From: Hofstenia miamia
Taxonomy: Eukaryota > Xenacoelomorpha > Acoela
Assembly: GCA_004352715.1 (NCBI GenBank)
Contig: SCFE01000081.1
Span: 801,448-865,447 of the forward strand
Reading direction: 5' to 3'
Length of the DNA stretch: 64,000 nucleotides
Shown: one piece after another, positions 1-11,345 of the stretch
Position numbering within the stretch: the first letter of the stretch is position 1
Layout: the number at the start of each line of letters is the position of its first letter
Position numbers and translations under genes: made by a program
The notes under the pieces: generated by a model
What the model saw: only the letters and a program-made list of their open reading frames with translations
Databases searched by the model: none
Told to the model about the DNA's origin: nothing

Positions 1-3000
1 TTCAATTAGAACCATTTTTATTTTTACTAAGAGATGCAGTAATTTATTCTGTCTTGTTATCTTGGGCCTCCGCTCTTCAACTTTTTGCATTAATCTTTGG
101 GGCATCTTGATTATTATGAAGTTTCAATTCAATGAGTAGGACAACAAATAATTTGTAAATCTTAACATTTATAAAGAGCTCATATTCATTAAAACATTTG
201 AATTGTTTTTTTGTGTATTCAAGAGTAAATAATTCTAAGAAATGCCATGAGCCATTTTGCGGTCAGCCTATCTTTACTCAATATAGGCCCTTACCAATGT
301 GGAACGATATTTTTGGAAAATTCATATTTTCATTCATTTCCATAATGAATAGATTATTTTAGTGCCTTTTTATCAATTATGTTAATTTCGATTAACGGAT
401 TTTATAAAATTATTTTTTGTCGCATGGCTAGTTTATCTAATTTTTTGATGAATATACACGTATAATAGTCTTTTTTAGTAAATATTTAACAATTGAACAA
501 TTTCATTTCTGCAAAGCAAGTTTGTTCTTCCTCTGATTATAACTCTTCTTCCTGAAGTGCAATCAAAATATACCTTCAAATCGTATTTATTTTCTTCAAT
601 GTTATTGAAAACAGGCTTTATCAAGAATATCTCGATCTTTGGTTTTTCTATCGTTGCAACAAACTATATTATTAGTTTAAAAGTTATTTCTCAGTGTTAA
701 GCTATTCATTTTTATCTAAAATTCTTCAAAGTGCATTATTTGTGATAAAGTCAAATGTATTTTATGAAAACAACATTTTAAAATAAAAGGAAATAGTTAT
801 TGCGAAAGAAAGAAAATAAATTATTAGCACTCTGTGCTACTACATTTAAGGAAATTACTTGAGATATTTTTAATAATGCTTTCAGGTATACATCAATAAT
901 GTGGTTCCTAACCAATTTAGAAACTTGAATTTCTGTATAATACAATGAAATAGTGGCCTTCGTATCTATTTAATCAAAATAATTCCCTTCAATGTATTTT
1001 CATCAGGATTTAATTCCGCCGCAGCTAACATTAAGCCGGGTAAATGAAGAGACAGCCTGTCATGTTCTGTTCTTAGTAATACACTGAAATTGGACTAATT
1101 AAAATATAATTTCAACGCAATGAACTGAATTAGTTCAAAAGAATTAACCGTTTCTACAGTTAAATGAAGTGTATATCAATCGAATGCAAATAGTATAACA
1201 AATGAAACATATAATAAACCTTCAAGTTTATTGAAACATGTGGATGTGAAAAAGCCTTAGAAAATATTTTCTTGCCGTAGTCGTCGTTCATCTCTATATC
1301 TATTGATTGAGAACTTTATATTTTCAAAGAATAGGTATTTTTAAATGCACGATATTACTAGGTGTTTTAAAAGATAATTTAATAATGTTTTAATAATCAC
1401 ATTTGTAGCATAGGCAAGATTAATACTAAAGTAATAGAACTAAATGCAACATTTTAAATCCCTCAAATAATGTATGTTTGTTACAATTATTGTTTTTGAT
1501 AATGTATTAAATTTTAAGCCATTATTATCACATTAAACTTTAAAAGCAATCAGGATTTGATCAGAAAAAGTAATCAATTAAGAGTAGAAATCCTAAAAAA
1601 AATGCATTGATAAAAAATTTTATTGAGAAATTGGCAAGAAATCGTATCTGAATATTTTTACTTTTGTTAGAGGGTATTACTAACATATTATAATATTATA
1701 TGTTTCCTCTTTAACTCATCGTATTCCTTAATATGTAGTTTTTAGGAATTTGTTTAACATTGGGTGAAAAAAGTTTTCGTGTAGTACAATTTGTATCACA
1801 GGTTGAAAAATAGGACAAGTTTGCATTGATTCATTTTATCTGTGTGATCTTATAAAAAATGGCATAATTGCTGTGTCATATATAAAAATGCTGACTTCAA
1901 AAAAACTGTTAACAATATACAATATCACTATGTTTTTTTAATTTTCTATCTTAAGAAAATCTACCTACCAAATTTCAAGGCGATTTGATCATTATAAGAA
2001 AAACAGATAGGGGTGCAATTTTGCAGCTCCCCCTCTAATAAACGACATTTGTAAGAATCCCCAATAAAAATAGTATAAATGCGGGTTCAATTCCAGTTAT
2101 TACTCAAGTGTCCATTTCTAGCTGTAGTTAAAAAACTAAATTTAATCTGAATTTACAAATTTGTTAAGCTTCTAGTTGTAACTGGATTTTTTTAGATGAG
2201 TGATTATGTTTAAAAAATAATTGAATAAATAAAGCCTACAGGGAAAGATTTTAATAAAATTAATACCTCCGGTTAAGAGTACTTTAATGGATTACTTTTA
2301 AAGCGATAGAGTCTTTATAAAATATGTTATTTATCGGTTTCCTTACCAAGTTCCGCGCTGTTTAGTTACATTTGTTTAATGCAAGGTTATAGACGAATTC
2401 CAATTTATGTGACGAAAGAATGAATTAAAATCACAATAACTTACTCTTCAGCAACGTTTCCTGCTCTTTTATACATCAAACTTTGCTCGGTATTTCGCTT
2501 CATCATGTAGGTAGCTAAACGGATATCATAATAATTGGAGTCAAAAGTATAGATAGTCAAGCGTTTTTTAAATATTAACTTTTATTAGAACAGATGCTAT
2601 CACTTAGAATTTATGAAAAGCAATAACGAAGTCAACCAATGAAACAGTTTAGAAGAAGTTAGCATTTAAAGTACGAATTCAATTAAGCAAGCAAACTTTG
2701 ATAAATTCTCAATATTTGCTGAGTTGATGGAATCTAAATTATTTGGATGGAAAATGTATTACATTTCCATTGAGTGCAAGAATTTCTATCCAATATATTC
2801 ATTTTAAATATGAGTAAATGAAATTGATTCTAGTTGAGGTGATAAATTTCAATTAATTTTTGAAGTTTCTTCATATAACTCTCAACTTCATTTGAAAGAA
2901 TGTCTTATTTTTCACTAAGGTTCATTCATATTGTTGAATTTGAAAAATTGATGACAACTAGTGAATCCTTATTGCATTTAATTTATTTGACTTGGTCTTC

Positions 3001-3034
3001 TAATTTTTATTTTTTTCATTGAATGGCATTATTC
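1..3034. other. Non-coding AT-rich DNA, nothing recognised
   Basis: No open reading frame above about 60 codons, no RNA gene and no terminal-repeat structure were recognised. The sequence is AT-rich with many short homopolymer runs. A T-loop-like string near 2083 lacks the rest of a tRNA. It ends at the target-site sequence of the miniature element at 3035. Confidence 0.5.
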
Positions 3035-3058
3035 CTCCTGATCAGTGTTAGAACCGTC
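3035..3058 (+). repeat. Duplicated left end of hAT-type miniature element, with its target site
   Basis: This 24-bp string (ctcctgat plus cagtgttagaaccgtc) is repeated exactly at 3447-3470, where it forms the 8-bp target site and left terminus of the miniature element. Here the element stops after 16 bp and the sequence switches to the 387-bp repeat beginning at 3059. I infer an alternative haplotype or contig end joined in tandem rather than a second insertion, because the two copies share the same flanking target site. Confidence 0.75.
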
Positions 3059-3445
3059 TATGCTTGACTAATCTTTTTAACTTAACATGCTTGAATTACA
3101 TTGGGCCCTATCTGGCAATTTCCATACGCTCATTCAGAGTAACTTATGTCAACCCAGTTACAACGCATCTGTTGATAAATCAATTTATGCTACAAAAATT
3201 AAATGTACTAATTTTATGTATAGGAATACAAATAGAAAGTACGAATATCCGAAGATGCTAGCTTATTCTACCTCTAAGCGCTCATTAATAATCGGATTTC
3301 AAATATTTTAATTGAATAAGAAATAATTTTTGATAAATGTGTAGAGCAATCAATTTTGTTAAAAAATTCCAATATGCGTTAAATTAATAACACTTAAATA
3401 TATTGAAAAGCAGTCATTACTAAAATTTCAACATTAAACATTTTA
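3059..3445 (+). repeat. 387-bp direct repeat, copy 1
   Basis: This segment appears identical by eye to 4438-4824, offset 1,379 bp. It follows the truncated miniature-element end and stops at a single N at 3446. Two small open frames inside it (from 3064 and 3087) occur at the same offsets in copy 2 and have no recognisable domains, so I do not call them genes. The arrangement fits a heterozygous deletion of about 1.38 kb assembled as two concatenated alleles. Confidence 0.85.
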
Positions 3446-3446
3446 N
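3446..3446. other. Single ambiguous base (N) at a contig-like junction
   Basis: This lone N sits exactly between the end of repeat copy 1 and the second copy of the 24-bp miniature-element end. Its position marks an assembly junction rather than a random base-call failure. Confidence 0.8.
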
Positions 3447-3454
3447 CTCCTGAT

Positions 3455-3834
3455 CAGTGTTAGAACCGTCCCTTGATTTTTTCGGCACGAGCAAGGCAAT
3501 GAAGAAGGCATTGGGGCACGAGCACGGCACGCACGAAATTAAAAAAAAGTTAAGCTTGAGTCTGGCACGCACCAAAATATAAAAATTTTTCGTTGAATTT
3601 AAAAGGCATCTTAAATTAAACCTCAATGAATGAAATGCGGAAAATATTTTCAATACTTCAACCAATTGTTCTAGAAACAAAATTTTCATCTGACCATGAT
3701 ATGCAAAATGCAAATTATAATTATAAATAGATTTAGAAAATCAAAATAACAAATATATTTGATACGTACTTAAATGTGGGCACGGGCACGGCACGGCACG
3801 GCACGATATAAAGGACGGCAAAGTTCCAACACTG
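3455..3834. mobile_element. Non-autonomous hAT-type miniature element (380 bp)
   Basis: The left end reads cagtgttagaaccgtc. The right end, reverse complemented, reads cagtgttggaactttgccgt, so the termini share cagtgttRgaac. The flanks ctcctgat (3447-3454) and ctgccgat (3835-3842) match at 6 of 8 bases, as expected for an old 8-bp hAT target-site duplication. Subterminal GC-rich ggcac/gcacg pentamer repeats lie at both ends (around 3483-3560 and 3779-3805) and contrast with the AT-rich interior. No transposase is encoded; an open frame crossing the element is a by-product. Superfamily is inferred from terminal sequence and target-site length. Confidence 0.8.
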
Positions 3835-3842
3835 CTGCCGAT

Positions 3843-4437
3843 AGTGGTTTTTAGTAAGAAAAGTTCCTACATTAAATAGCTTCTATGATCTCAATTTAAT
3901 TCTAAAAAATTATTGCAACAAATTTCAAATTCAGGAAAGAAATGTTTTTCAGTCAACTCAATCCACTCCCTGATTGTGAAAGAAATGATCTAATTGGAGG
4001 GGTATATTTCTGATTTCGATTGTTCCCCCAACACGAACTAGCCCATTTAATTACAGATACAGAAAAACTAAGTGAACGGAAGTATTGTAGTTATATTCAC
4101 TATAATTAATGCTAAGAATCAGTTTATCAAAAATGTAATACTCGATTACAATACTCACTTGCATAGTAAATAGTTGACCAAATTGCAAAAGGGCGAAAAA
4201 TATTGAGCAATTTTACACTTTTTGTTACAAAAGTACCCAATATCAAAAACCAAGCTAAAATTTACACCAAATGCTTTGGCATAAATTGACTTCGTAAAAA
4301 AATCACACTCTTCATATTGAAAGACTTCCAAGATACGTATACTGAAAAACACATACTTCAAATATTTCAAAACTTCCCAGTTACAATGGCTGCACTGCAT
4401 ATGCATCATTGAGAAGCCAGTAGTATTATTTGATTTT
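3843..4437. other. Non-coding interval, nothing recognised
   Basis: No coding or repeat feature seen. An 84-codon open frame on the minus strand (4155-4409) has no recognisable motif and base composition like its surroundings. In the haplotype reading of the repeats at 3059 and 4438, this interval together with the miniature element is the part missing from one allele. Confidence 0.5.
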
Positions 4438-4824
4438 TATGCTTGACTAATCTTTTTAACTTAACATGCTTGAATTACATTGGGCCCTATCTGGCAATTT
4501 CCATACGCTCATTCAGAGTAACTTATGTCAACCCAGTTACAACGCATCTGTTGATAAATCAATTTATGCTACAAAAATTAAATGTACTAATTTTATGTAT
4601 AGGAATACAAATAGAAAGTACGAATATCCGAAGATGCTAGCTTATTCTACCTCTAAGCGCTCATTAATAATCGGATTTCAAATATTTTAATTGAATAAGA
4701 AATAATTTTTGATAAATGTGTAGAGCAATCAATTTTGTTAAAAAATTCCAATATGCGTTAAATTAATAACACTTAAATATATTGAAAAGCAGTCATTACT
4801 AAAATTTCAACATTAAACATTTTA
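4438..4824 (+). repeat. 387-bp direct repeat, copy 2
   Basis: Matches 3059-3445 without a difference noticed by eye. This is probably the genuine location, because its flanks on both sides are continuous unique sequence, whereas copy 1 is bounded by a truncated element and an N. Confidence 0.85.
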
Positions 4825-5063
4825 TATTCTATATTTTAGTAATGTTAGAATTGCTTTGAAAAGTTGTCTCAACTTTGACAGCTGCTAATTGTTTAGAAAT
4901 TATTTTTCAATTCAATAGCTTAATTGGGAAGAAGAGAATTACTGTAGAACGTGAAAATTGAATGTTTAATTTTAAGTTACATACTAGAATGACGACCTTC
5001 GCCATAAAAAAGAAAAGGTGGGAAATATAACGAAATAAAGCAATTACAAATTGTATTCTATCA

Positions 5064-5178
5064 CAGCAGGGGCGTACGCCGAATTTTCTGACAAGGGTAC
5101 CAAAAGCGGCGCGAAGCCCCGAGAAATTTCTTGAAAATATTGATAAAATTGACCACAATGCCCCCTTGCGTACGCGAC
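5064..5178. mobile_element. Short miniature element with hAT-like ends (115 bp)
   Basis: The left end is cagcaggggcgtacgcc and the right end is cccccttgcgtacgcgac. The reverse complement of the right end gives gtcgcgtacgcaaggggg, so the termini share the gcgtacgc core. A perfect 7-bp direct repeat, tctatca, flanks it at 5057-5063 and 5179-5185 (probably 8 bp originally). The GC-rich ends stand out sharply. A similar single terminus occurs at 54359-54378. No coding capacity. Confidence 0.7.
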
Positions 5179-5185
5179 TCTATCA

Positions 5186-7006
5186 TAGTAATAATAGTTT
5201 GTTAGACACATCTAAAAATCTTAAAACTGTTAAAAACTTTTTTAGAGGTATATCTTAATTAAATGCATCATTTCACATACTTAAAATTCACATTCATTTC
5301 TGAAATTTCAATTCAATTTGTTATTTTAAATCGACATAAATTGAGTTTCTAAATGAATTAGTGTAGAAAAAGCAGTGATGTGAAGAGTGTATGTGTCTTC
5401 AATAAAATTTTTATTTGAATTTAATTGGTATTGTCAAAATTTGATTCTCTAATCATGGCACACAAATTATCAATTGAATAGGAAACTCACTGAGAATATG
5501 ATGAGTAAATCAAAATGCAATTAACAAAACAAGCTTGGGACAAATTAATAATTGATCTCAATACACAGGTACATGCTGCATGCATTTAGACATTACTTAA
5601 TGCTACAAATTAATCGATTTTTCATACATTCTAGGATGCATAGAACAAAATATCAACTTATTGATCGGGAAAGAATAACGAAAATATAGGTCAAGCTATT
5701 ACTAAATTTTAGAACCTTAAAGCAATATAGGCAGAACTACAGTAGTTTGGTATTTCTATTCTGTGATGAAAATTGCAATAGCAGAAAGCCTAAAAAATAT
5801 TTGTGGAGACCTTTGAAATGTAAAAAAATACTGAAATTGTTTCAAGACTAATGAGTACTATACATAAACTAAAACATTTAGACGAAGCTTTCATTCATAG
5901 AAATGTTTTGGTTTTCATTTTAACACTTACCAAGATAAGTTAAAAGTTTGTCAACAAAGGACAAATGCTTTGGATTAAAACTTGTAGTCTGATGATAATG
6001 TACTTCAAGTTATCCAAATCAGATTCAACAGACAGCCATTTTCATGACAATTATTTCTATCCACTTATGTAGTTGAACCTATAAGATTGCTTCTTCCCAA
6101 GTTTCTATTGAATTAACTCAAATAACACATTTTCTCTTTAAATCTTGATTTAGATGTAACAATAGATCTAGATTAACGTGTAACTTTGTTGTTAGAAATA
6201 AGATACCATGTTAAACTTTTGTATAGAACCTTTGATTTGCACTTGCAATGTCAGATTTGAAATTATTGAAAAAATACTTGAAGTGTATTTTTGTTCAATA
6301 TATGTGTAAAGGCACGGCAAAACATGAAATTTTAATTATTATGCAGTTTTAAGAAAATTCAATTTTAACTCTAATTAACCATAACTTTCTGACCATTTGT
6401 AATATTGAAATTCCACATGGAACCATTTGAAAGGGTGAATATAACATTTTCCTTGCCCTTACATATATTAACCATACAACTCAATTAAAATTAAATAATG
6501 TTGTTATTTTGATTGAATTAAGTTTGACAAAGAGTAAATTGAGAAAGACTATTTAAGTAATTGTGATATATATATATTGGGCTGTATTTCTAAATATAAA
6601 TACTGTATTTTTATGTTATACTTCGACCAAATTAATTTTTCAATAAATATAATCCAACGCCCCAATCAGTAATATAACTTTAGCAAGGGGCCTTGAATTC
6701 GAGACTTGCAGAACATTTGCTAAGACGGTATAAATTGTAAACCTTCAAAATAAATAAGGATGCGCCATCTACAACAGTTGCAATTGACCTAAGCAATACG
6801 ATGCTTTGTGATCTCAGCGAATCTAGACTTTACATTACCGAATGACGCTGAAATTTTGCAGGATCATATCTAACATATAGCTAAGTGAAAAAATATCAAT
6901 TGCGTATACAATTAATATGCAATATATAAACAAACATTTACAGAACAACATATTGATGATCACATAATGAATTTAGTAAAATGTTGGTTTGATGGAATAA
7001 AATGAA
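5186..7006. other. Non-coding AT-rich DNA
   Basis: No open frame above about 60 codons and no recognised element. A short (ta)n run lies around 6570-6580. The interval ends at the TA target dinucleotide of the Tc1 element (7007-7008). Confidence 0.5.
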
Positions 7007-7008
7007 TA

Positions 7009-8526
7009 CAGTTGGGGTCATAAGTTTACATACATCAGCAATGCATGAACAAATTTATCATTTATTCAGTATATCTTACAGCAATCATGGTATAAACCCA
7101 AGAACAGAGACAACATTTGACTGCAACCACTCAAAACACAATTTCGATATTGGGCCAACCATTCTTTGAATTATGCAACATTTTTACATATCAAGTCTGA
7201 AAGTGCAGGGTCAAAAGTTCAAAAACATTGTTTAATTAGCGCAACACTTTGCAGCTAATATTTTGTAGCAGGTCCGTTGCCTTGCTTGACAGCAACCAGA
7301 CGTCTATGGTAGCCGTGTACCAGCTTCTGGCAAAATTCTGGAGGAATTTGTCTCCATTCCTCCAGACAAATTGCAAACAGTTCCTCCAAATAGCAAGGGT
7401 GTTGGCAATGGACTCTTCTTTTCAGTTTTGCCAAATATTTTCAATCGGATTCAGATCCGAACTTTGTGCAGGCCATTGGATAACCTCAATCCTGTTTGAT
7501 TTGAGCCAGTTTGTGACCAGATGCGATGTGTGCTTCGGGTTATTATCATGTTGGAACATCCACTTGCGACCAAGCCACCCCAGAGCATAAGGCCCCCCAC
7601 CATGCTTCACAGTGGGTACTGTGTTCTTTGGTTTTAGTGCCTCAACCTTCTTTCGCCAGACATACTTAACATTATTGTGACCAAATAATTCAATTCTGGT
7701 CTCATCGCTCCACAGGACTTGGCGCCAGAAATCTTATTCTTTGTCTAGGAACTTATTGGCATACTTCATTCTGGCCTTCAAGTGTCTATTCTTGTGCAAG
7801 GGTACTTTCCTGTCTTGATACTCTCTCAAGGCATGGCGATGCAATACCCTTTTCACTGTACTCTTTGACACTGGTGTTCCCTCCATTTCTAAATCTTGGC
7901 AGAGTTGCTTTTTTGTGAGTTTGTGATTTCTTGTCACTTTTCCGACCAAATTCCTCTCAGCATTTCTCGATAATTTTCTTTTTCTTCCTGATTTGGGGTT
8001 TGTTTCCACTGATCCAATCACCTTATCTGTACTAAAGACCTGGGAAGTTTCAGTTGTCTAGCAATGTTTCCATATGACTCTCCAAAATCTCTCAAGTCAA
8101 CTAGGCGGGTTTTCAGGTTTGTGCTGAACTGTTTGCCTTTTCCCATGGTGATCAATGAGAAGGAAATAAGTTAGCTTGTTGTGATTGCTTATATAAGTTG
8201 CTGTTGGGTAGCCCTCAGTACCTTACAAGCAGCTTACAAGTACTTAACAGTACTTATCTATTATTAGCAAATGTTTTTAAGCACATCTGCTGTCCTAAAT
8301 CAGCATTGTATGTAAATTTTTTATGCTGCTTTTCAGACTTGCGTTGTGAAAATATTACATAGTTCTAATAACTGTTGGCCAACATTGAAATTGTGTTTTG
8401 GGAATGTTACATTCAATGGTAATCTGTTCATTCTTGGGTTTATAGCATGATTGCTGCATGATTAGCTTAATAAATGAAAAACTTGTTCATAAATTGCTGG
8501 TGTATGTAAACTTAAGAACCCAACTG
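7009..8526 (-). mobile_element. Tc1-like transposon, full length with long inverted repeats
   Basis: The element starts cagttggggtcataagttt and, read from the other side, cagttgggttcttaagttta. It is flanked by TA dinucleotides (7007-7008 and 8527-8528), the standard Tc1/mariner target. The two ends stay alignable inward for about 215 bp (roughly 7009-7213 and 8312-8526), including shared stretches such as aaacacaatttc. This resembles the long inverted-repeat/direct-repeat organisation of Sleeping Beauty-like Tc1 elements. The 1,518-bp length is typical. It carries one minus-strand transposase gene, now broken, so it cannot mobilise itself. Confidence 0.93.
7255..8146 (-). pseudogene. Tc1-like DD34E transposase, inactivated
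   Basis: Cut-and-paste transposase remnant. The start ATG (8146-8144) opens with MGKGKQFSTNLKTRLVDLR, the beginning of the paired-type helix-turn-helix DNA-binding domain, followed by GSVETNPKSGRKRKLS in another frame, with part of the domain missing between. The catalytic residues are visible: SDE (Asp codon 7704-7706), QHDNNPKH (Asp 7545-7547) and NPIENIW (Glu 7440-7442), with exactly 34 residues between the last two. Damage: frameshift near 8020, an in-frame stop at 7734-7736, a deletion where HGGG...ALG runs straight into WLGRKW (the central catalytic-domain loop is missing), and a frameshift after the final Glu near 7425. The C-terminus ends at a stop at 7255-7257 inside the inverted-repeat edge. 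Confidence 0.93.
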
Positions 8527-8528
8527 TA

Positions 8529-8930
8529 TATCTCAAAAATTAATCATAAAATTATTATCAATTTCAATGATTCGTTTTCTTTATATATTTTTAGGAAAAG
8601 TAAGAAATATGGCCAAATATTTTAAATTTCAAATAGGGTTAAACAAAACCGGTGAATAAATGTCTTTATGTTTTTGATTCTAACTACTTGAAGAAGCTCC
8701 TTCAATATTTTATTGAACAATTTTGTAAATCTTGAATGACTGTAATCTCACGATCCAATTAATATTGTAACTACAAATAAACGATTTGTGATACATAAAC
8801 ACTTCTATTGTTGTTTTTAAATGGTGCATCCATATTTATTTTGAAGATTTGTGTTTGAAAATTATTCTGCCCCAGATAATTTTCAGCAATTCTCGACTTC
8901 ATGATTTTTTATTGGTTATCGCTTTTATGC
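8529..8930. other. Spacer between two Tc1-type elements
   Basis: AT-rich non-coding sequence with no recognised feature. Confidence 0.5.
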
Positions 8931-8932
8931 AT

Positions 8933-9494
8933 AGCTCAAGTCAAGAAAAGGCCACATTATATACACATTTTTTATGCAAACGAAAGACAGATAGAAGCTT
9001 ATAAAATATATTTGAAAATATAATTGTCTCAGCTTGTAACCTGGTGACAAAGTTAATTGACAAGTTTGCCATGCAAAGCGTGACACGCAGATAAATGTCT
9101 TGAAACTGAATCCGTTAGACGGACTCTGACTTCTTGAGTTATTTGGTGTTGCGATTCAAAAAGATGTAACTCTTAAATTCTTTCAGATTTGTGGGATTTT
9201 TTTTCGTCAAAATTCTTCAGAATCTGCCACACGTTCTCTATGGGTACTAGATTTAGCGAAATCGGTGGACAATGCATAACTTGAATATTATAATTGGTAA
9301 AAAATTCTTTTGTCGATTTTGAGATATGAGAGGTTGCTCCATCTTGTTCTAAGATCCATGAATCGGGATATAAGCAGGTTGGGTATGGCACAAATTCCTC
9401 GAGTATTTGGCAATATTTTGTGCATTAATTGTACCAGTGTAAAAAGTAATGATAGTCAAATTTTGAAAAGTGGCCATTTTTTTTACTTGAGCTG
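8933..9494 (-). mobile_element. Internally deleted Tc1-like element, family 2, copy A
   Basis: The left terminus is agctcaagtcaagaaaaggc and the right terminus reverse complements to cagctcaagtaaaaaaaatg. TA lies beside the right end (9495-9496). At about 0.56 kb it keeps only the 3' half of a transposase gene and both ends. The same family occurs at 34672-35180, 35274-35782 and 59235-59683, and shares an internal block with the string gcatgacaagcag or close variants. No complete copy is present in the window. Confidence 0.8.
9173..9470 (-). pseudogene. Tc1-like transposase C-terminal remnant (family 2, copy A)
   Basis: The readable frame (9173-9391) gives WILEQDGATSHISKS and then LVPIENVWQIL, with 34 residues between the Asp and the Glu as in Tc1 DD34E transposases. 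Upstream, in another frame, a YTGTINAQ-like block matches the segment preceding the second catalytic Asp, so a frameshift lies near 9395. The first catalytic Asp and the whole DNA-binding half are absent, and the usual SPDLNP motif is degraded. Non-functional. Confidence 0.85.
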
Positions 9495-9496
9495 TA

Positions 9497-11158
9497 TATA
9501 TATATTTCCAAAGCACCTTGTAAATTATGTTAGGTTTTAGGATGTTAAAGTGAACTGTGAAGATTGTAATTTAATTGTCTTTGATGCCGATTTGGACAAT
9601 GCTATGATTACATCAAAAGCGCAACAAAAACAAAACGAAGCTTGGTATCCACCATTTCCTTATATTTTTTCTAAAAACCATTGAATACTGAGGGGTTAAT
9701 TAACCTATCTTTTTTCATTTCAGAAAAAAATTTATCTTCCTGAACCTCGATTTAGATTTTGACAATTTACTTAAGTAAGCCGAGAACCTTGCTTAAATGT
9801 ATTTTTTCCTATTCTCAATTGAATGTCCTTTTCTTACAAAGGGGAAGAGATTTCACATTGATATCTGATTAAATCAAGAAGGCGCAATCTTTCTGGGAAT
9901 GTAAGAAAACAATCGCTGTTAAGAATCATTGATTGTACTTTAAATGAAACTGATTAAAGACTACAAATAAATTTATCGTTGAAAGAATTCAATTGACTAT
10001 TTCTGCTAAAAATTAAAATTATAATTTAATTCTACCTGAACGATTCAATTCATTGATAGATAAGCAGATATTTTAGACCATGTAATCTCAGAAAGTATTA
10101 TGTTGTAATAACATATTGCACTAAGACCATCACTAGATTGCTACAAATGATATTTAAGCATTCACTTAAATCAGTCCGAGTTGAATTCATTGCTTTGTCT
10201 AGAGTGTGGGCATTAACAACGACATAATAAAAATGATTAATTCTTTATTTCCAACTTGAATTTTGGAAACGTTTGAAGCTGTAATTTCGTTAATGTATTT
10301 ATTTGTGTTTTATTAAGAACTTTGTGGGATAATTAATGAGATTCACGTAGATTTTTAATTTAATTGTTTATGGAAAAACATCATCCCTCACCTGCGGCTA
10401 CCATGTTAATCCTAAAATGCAAAGCCTAAATTTAAAGATACACAGTGTTTTGCCGACATTTTCGAGCAATCCATTGATGAATTTTATGCTTAGAATATTC
10501 ATGTGACGGAAGTCCTTGAATATATTAACATTTATCAAATTCAATCCCTGTGTCTAACATTCAAGAATTCAGAATGTCTAAAGCCCCTTTGCTATTGATA
10601 TTTATGTAGTTTGACTAAACATTGTTGATTTGTTATTAAAGCATCAATTTGGAATAATATAATAATTTTCAATCGAATGGTTTTTGAATAAAACTGAAAG
10701 CTTTAGAAAAGAAATTATGAATTGATGTGTCTAGACTAGAATAAAATCAGAAGTTTGACAATTATTTACCATAAAATGTACTTCAATTACAGCTTTACCA
10801 ATTTAGTGGTATTGACACTTTACGACTAACACAAGCGCCTAATCAATAAAACTATCACAACTTTCGCGACTATATTTACAATAGAGTTTCTGATACAAAG
10901 TTTTACTTAACAAATGGTATTCTATAAAACTGTTGTAAGAATTCCCTCAAATTCTGACATTTTATGCATGCAAAAGAGAAAACTATGAAACCTTGTTTCA
11001 CAAAACATTACGTGGAAAAATGGATTTTTTACTTTGAAGTAAGTTTGAATAATCGCTTAATGCAATTTATAAGTTTTTTGACAAGAAAAGCAATATGTGA
11101 TATCTTAACTTAAAGTAACTGAAATATAGCATCACAAATAATAATATTTTACAAGAGC
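9497..11158. other. Non-coding AT-rich DNA
   Basis: No open frame above about 60 codons and no recognisable element. Nothing to report beyond the base composition. Confidence 0.5.
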
Positions 11159-11345
11159 TTAGAAAAAACCATGAAAAGCTTTATCAGGAAACATGAGAGA
11201 AAAATCTTGATCGCTTTTTTTAACAAGCTTAGATTTATCAAAAAGGCTAATGTCGGTAGATGTATTAAAATAGGTTGCTACAACACGATGGAAGAAGACA
11301 GAGATGCATTTTGATTTCATTAATAAGCGAGAATTGAACAATTTT
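11159..11345 (-). pseudogene. LINE ORF2 extreme C-terminal remnant
   Basis: A 60-codon minus-strand frame contains VFFHRVVATYFNTSTDISLF. It resembles the conserved tail of CR1/L2-type ORF2 proteins (pattern FF..RV...WN.LP). The Trp is replaced and no reverse-transcriptase motifs remain. A closely similar tail (NLFFHRIAKVANYVNLHTEI) is at 40305-40460 on the plus strand, which supports a common family. Identification is by motif pattern only. Confidence 0.5.

Noticed and set aside
2060-2110. tRNA-like T-loop gggttcaattcc
   Set aside because: No matching acceptor stem, D-arm or anticodon arm could be found upstream.
3420-3713. A 97-codon minus-strand frame in the hAT-type miniature element
   Set aside because: It crosses an N and the element terminus and has no transposase motif.
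3064-4690. Two pairs of identical 65- and 74-codon frames as a duplicated small gene
   Set aside because: They overlap each other in different frames, have no domain and merely follow the 387-bp repeat.
7249-7590. A 113-codon plus-strand frame in the Tc1 element
   Set aside because: Antisense shadow of the transposase, which is clearly coded on the minus strand.
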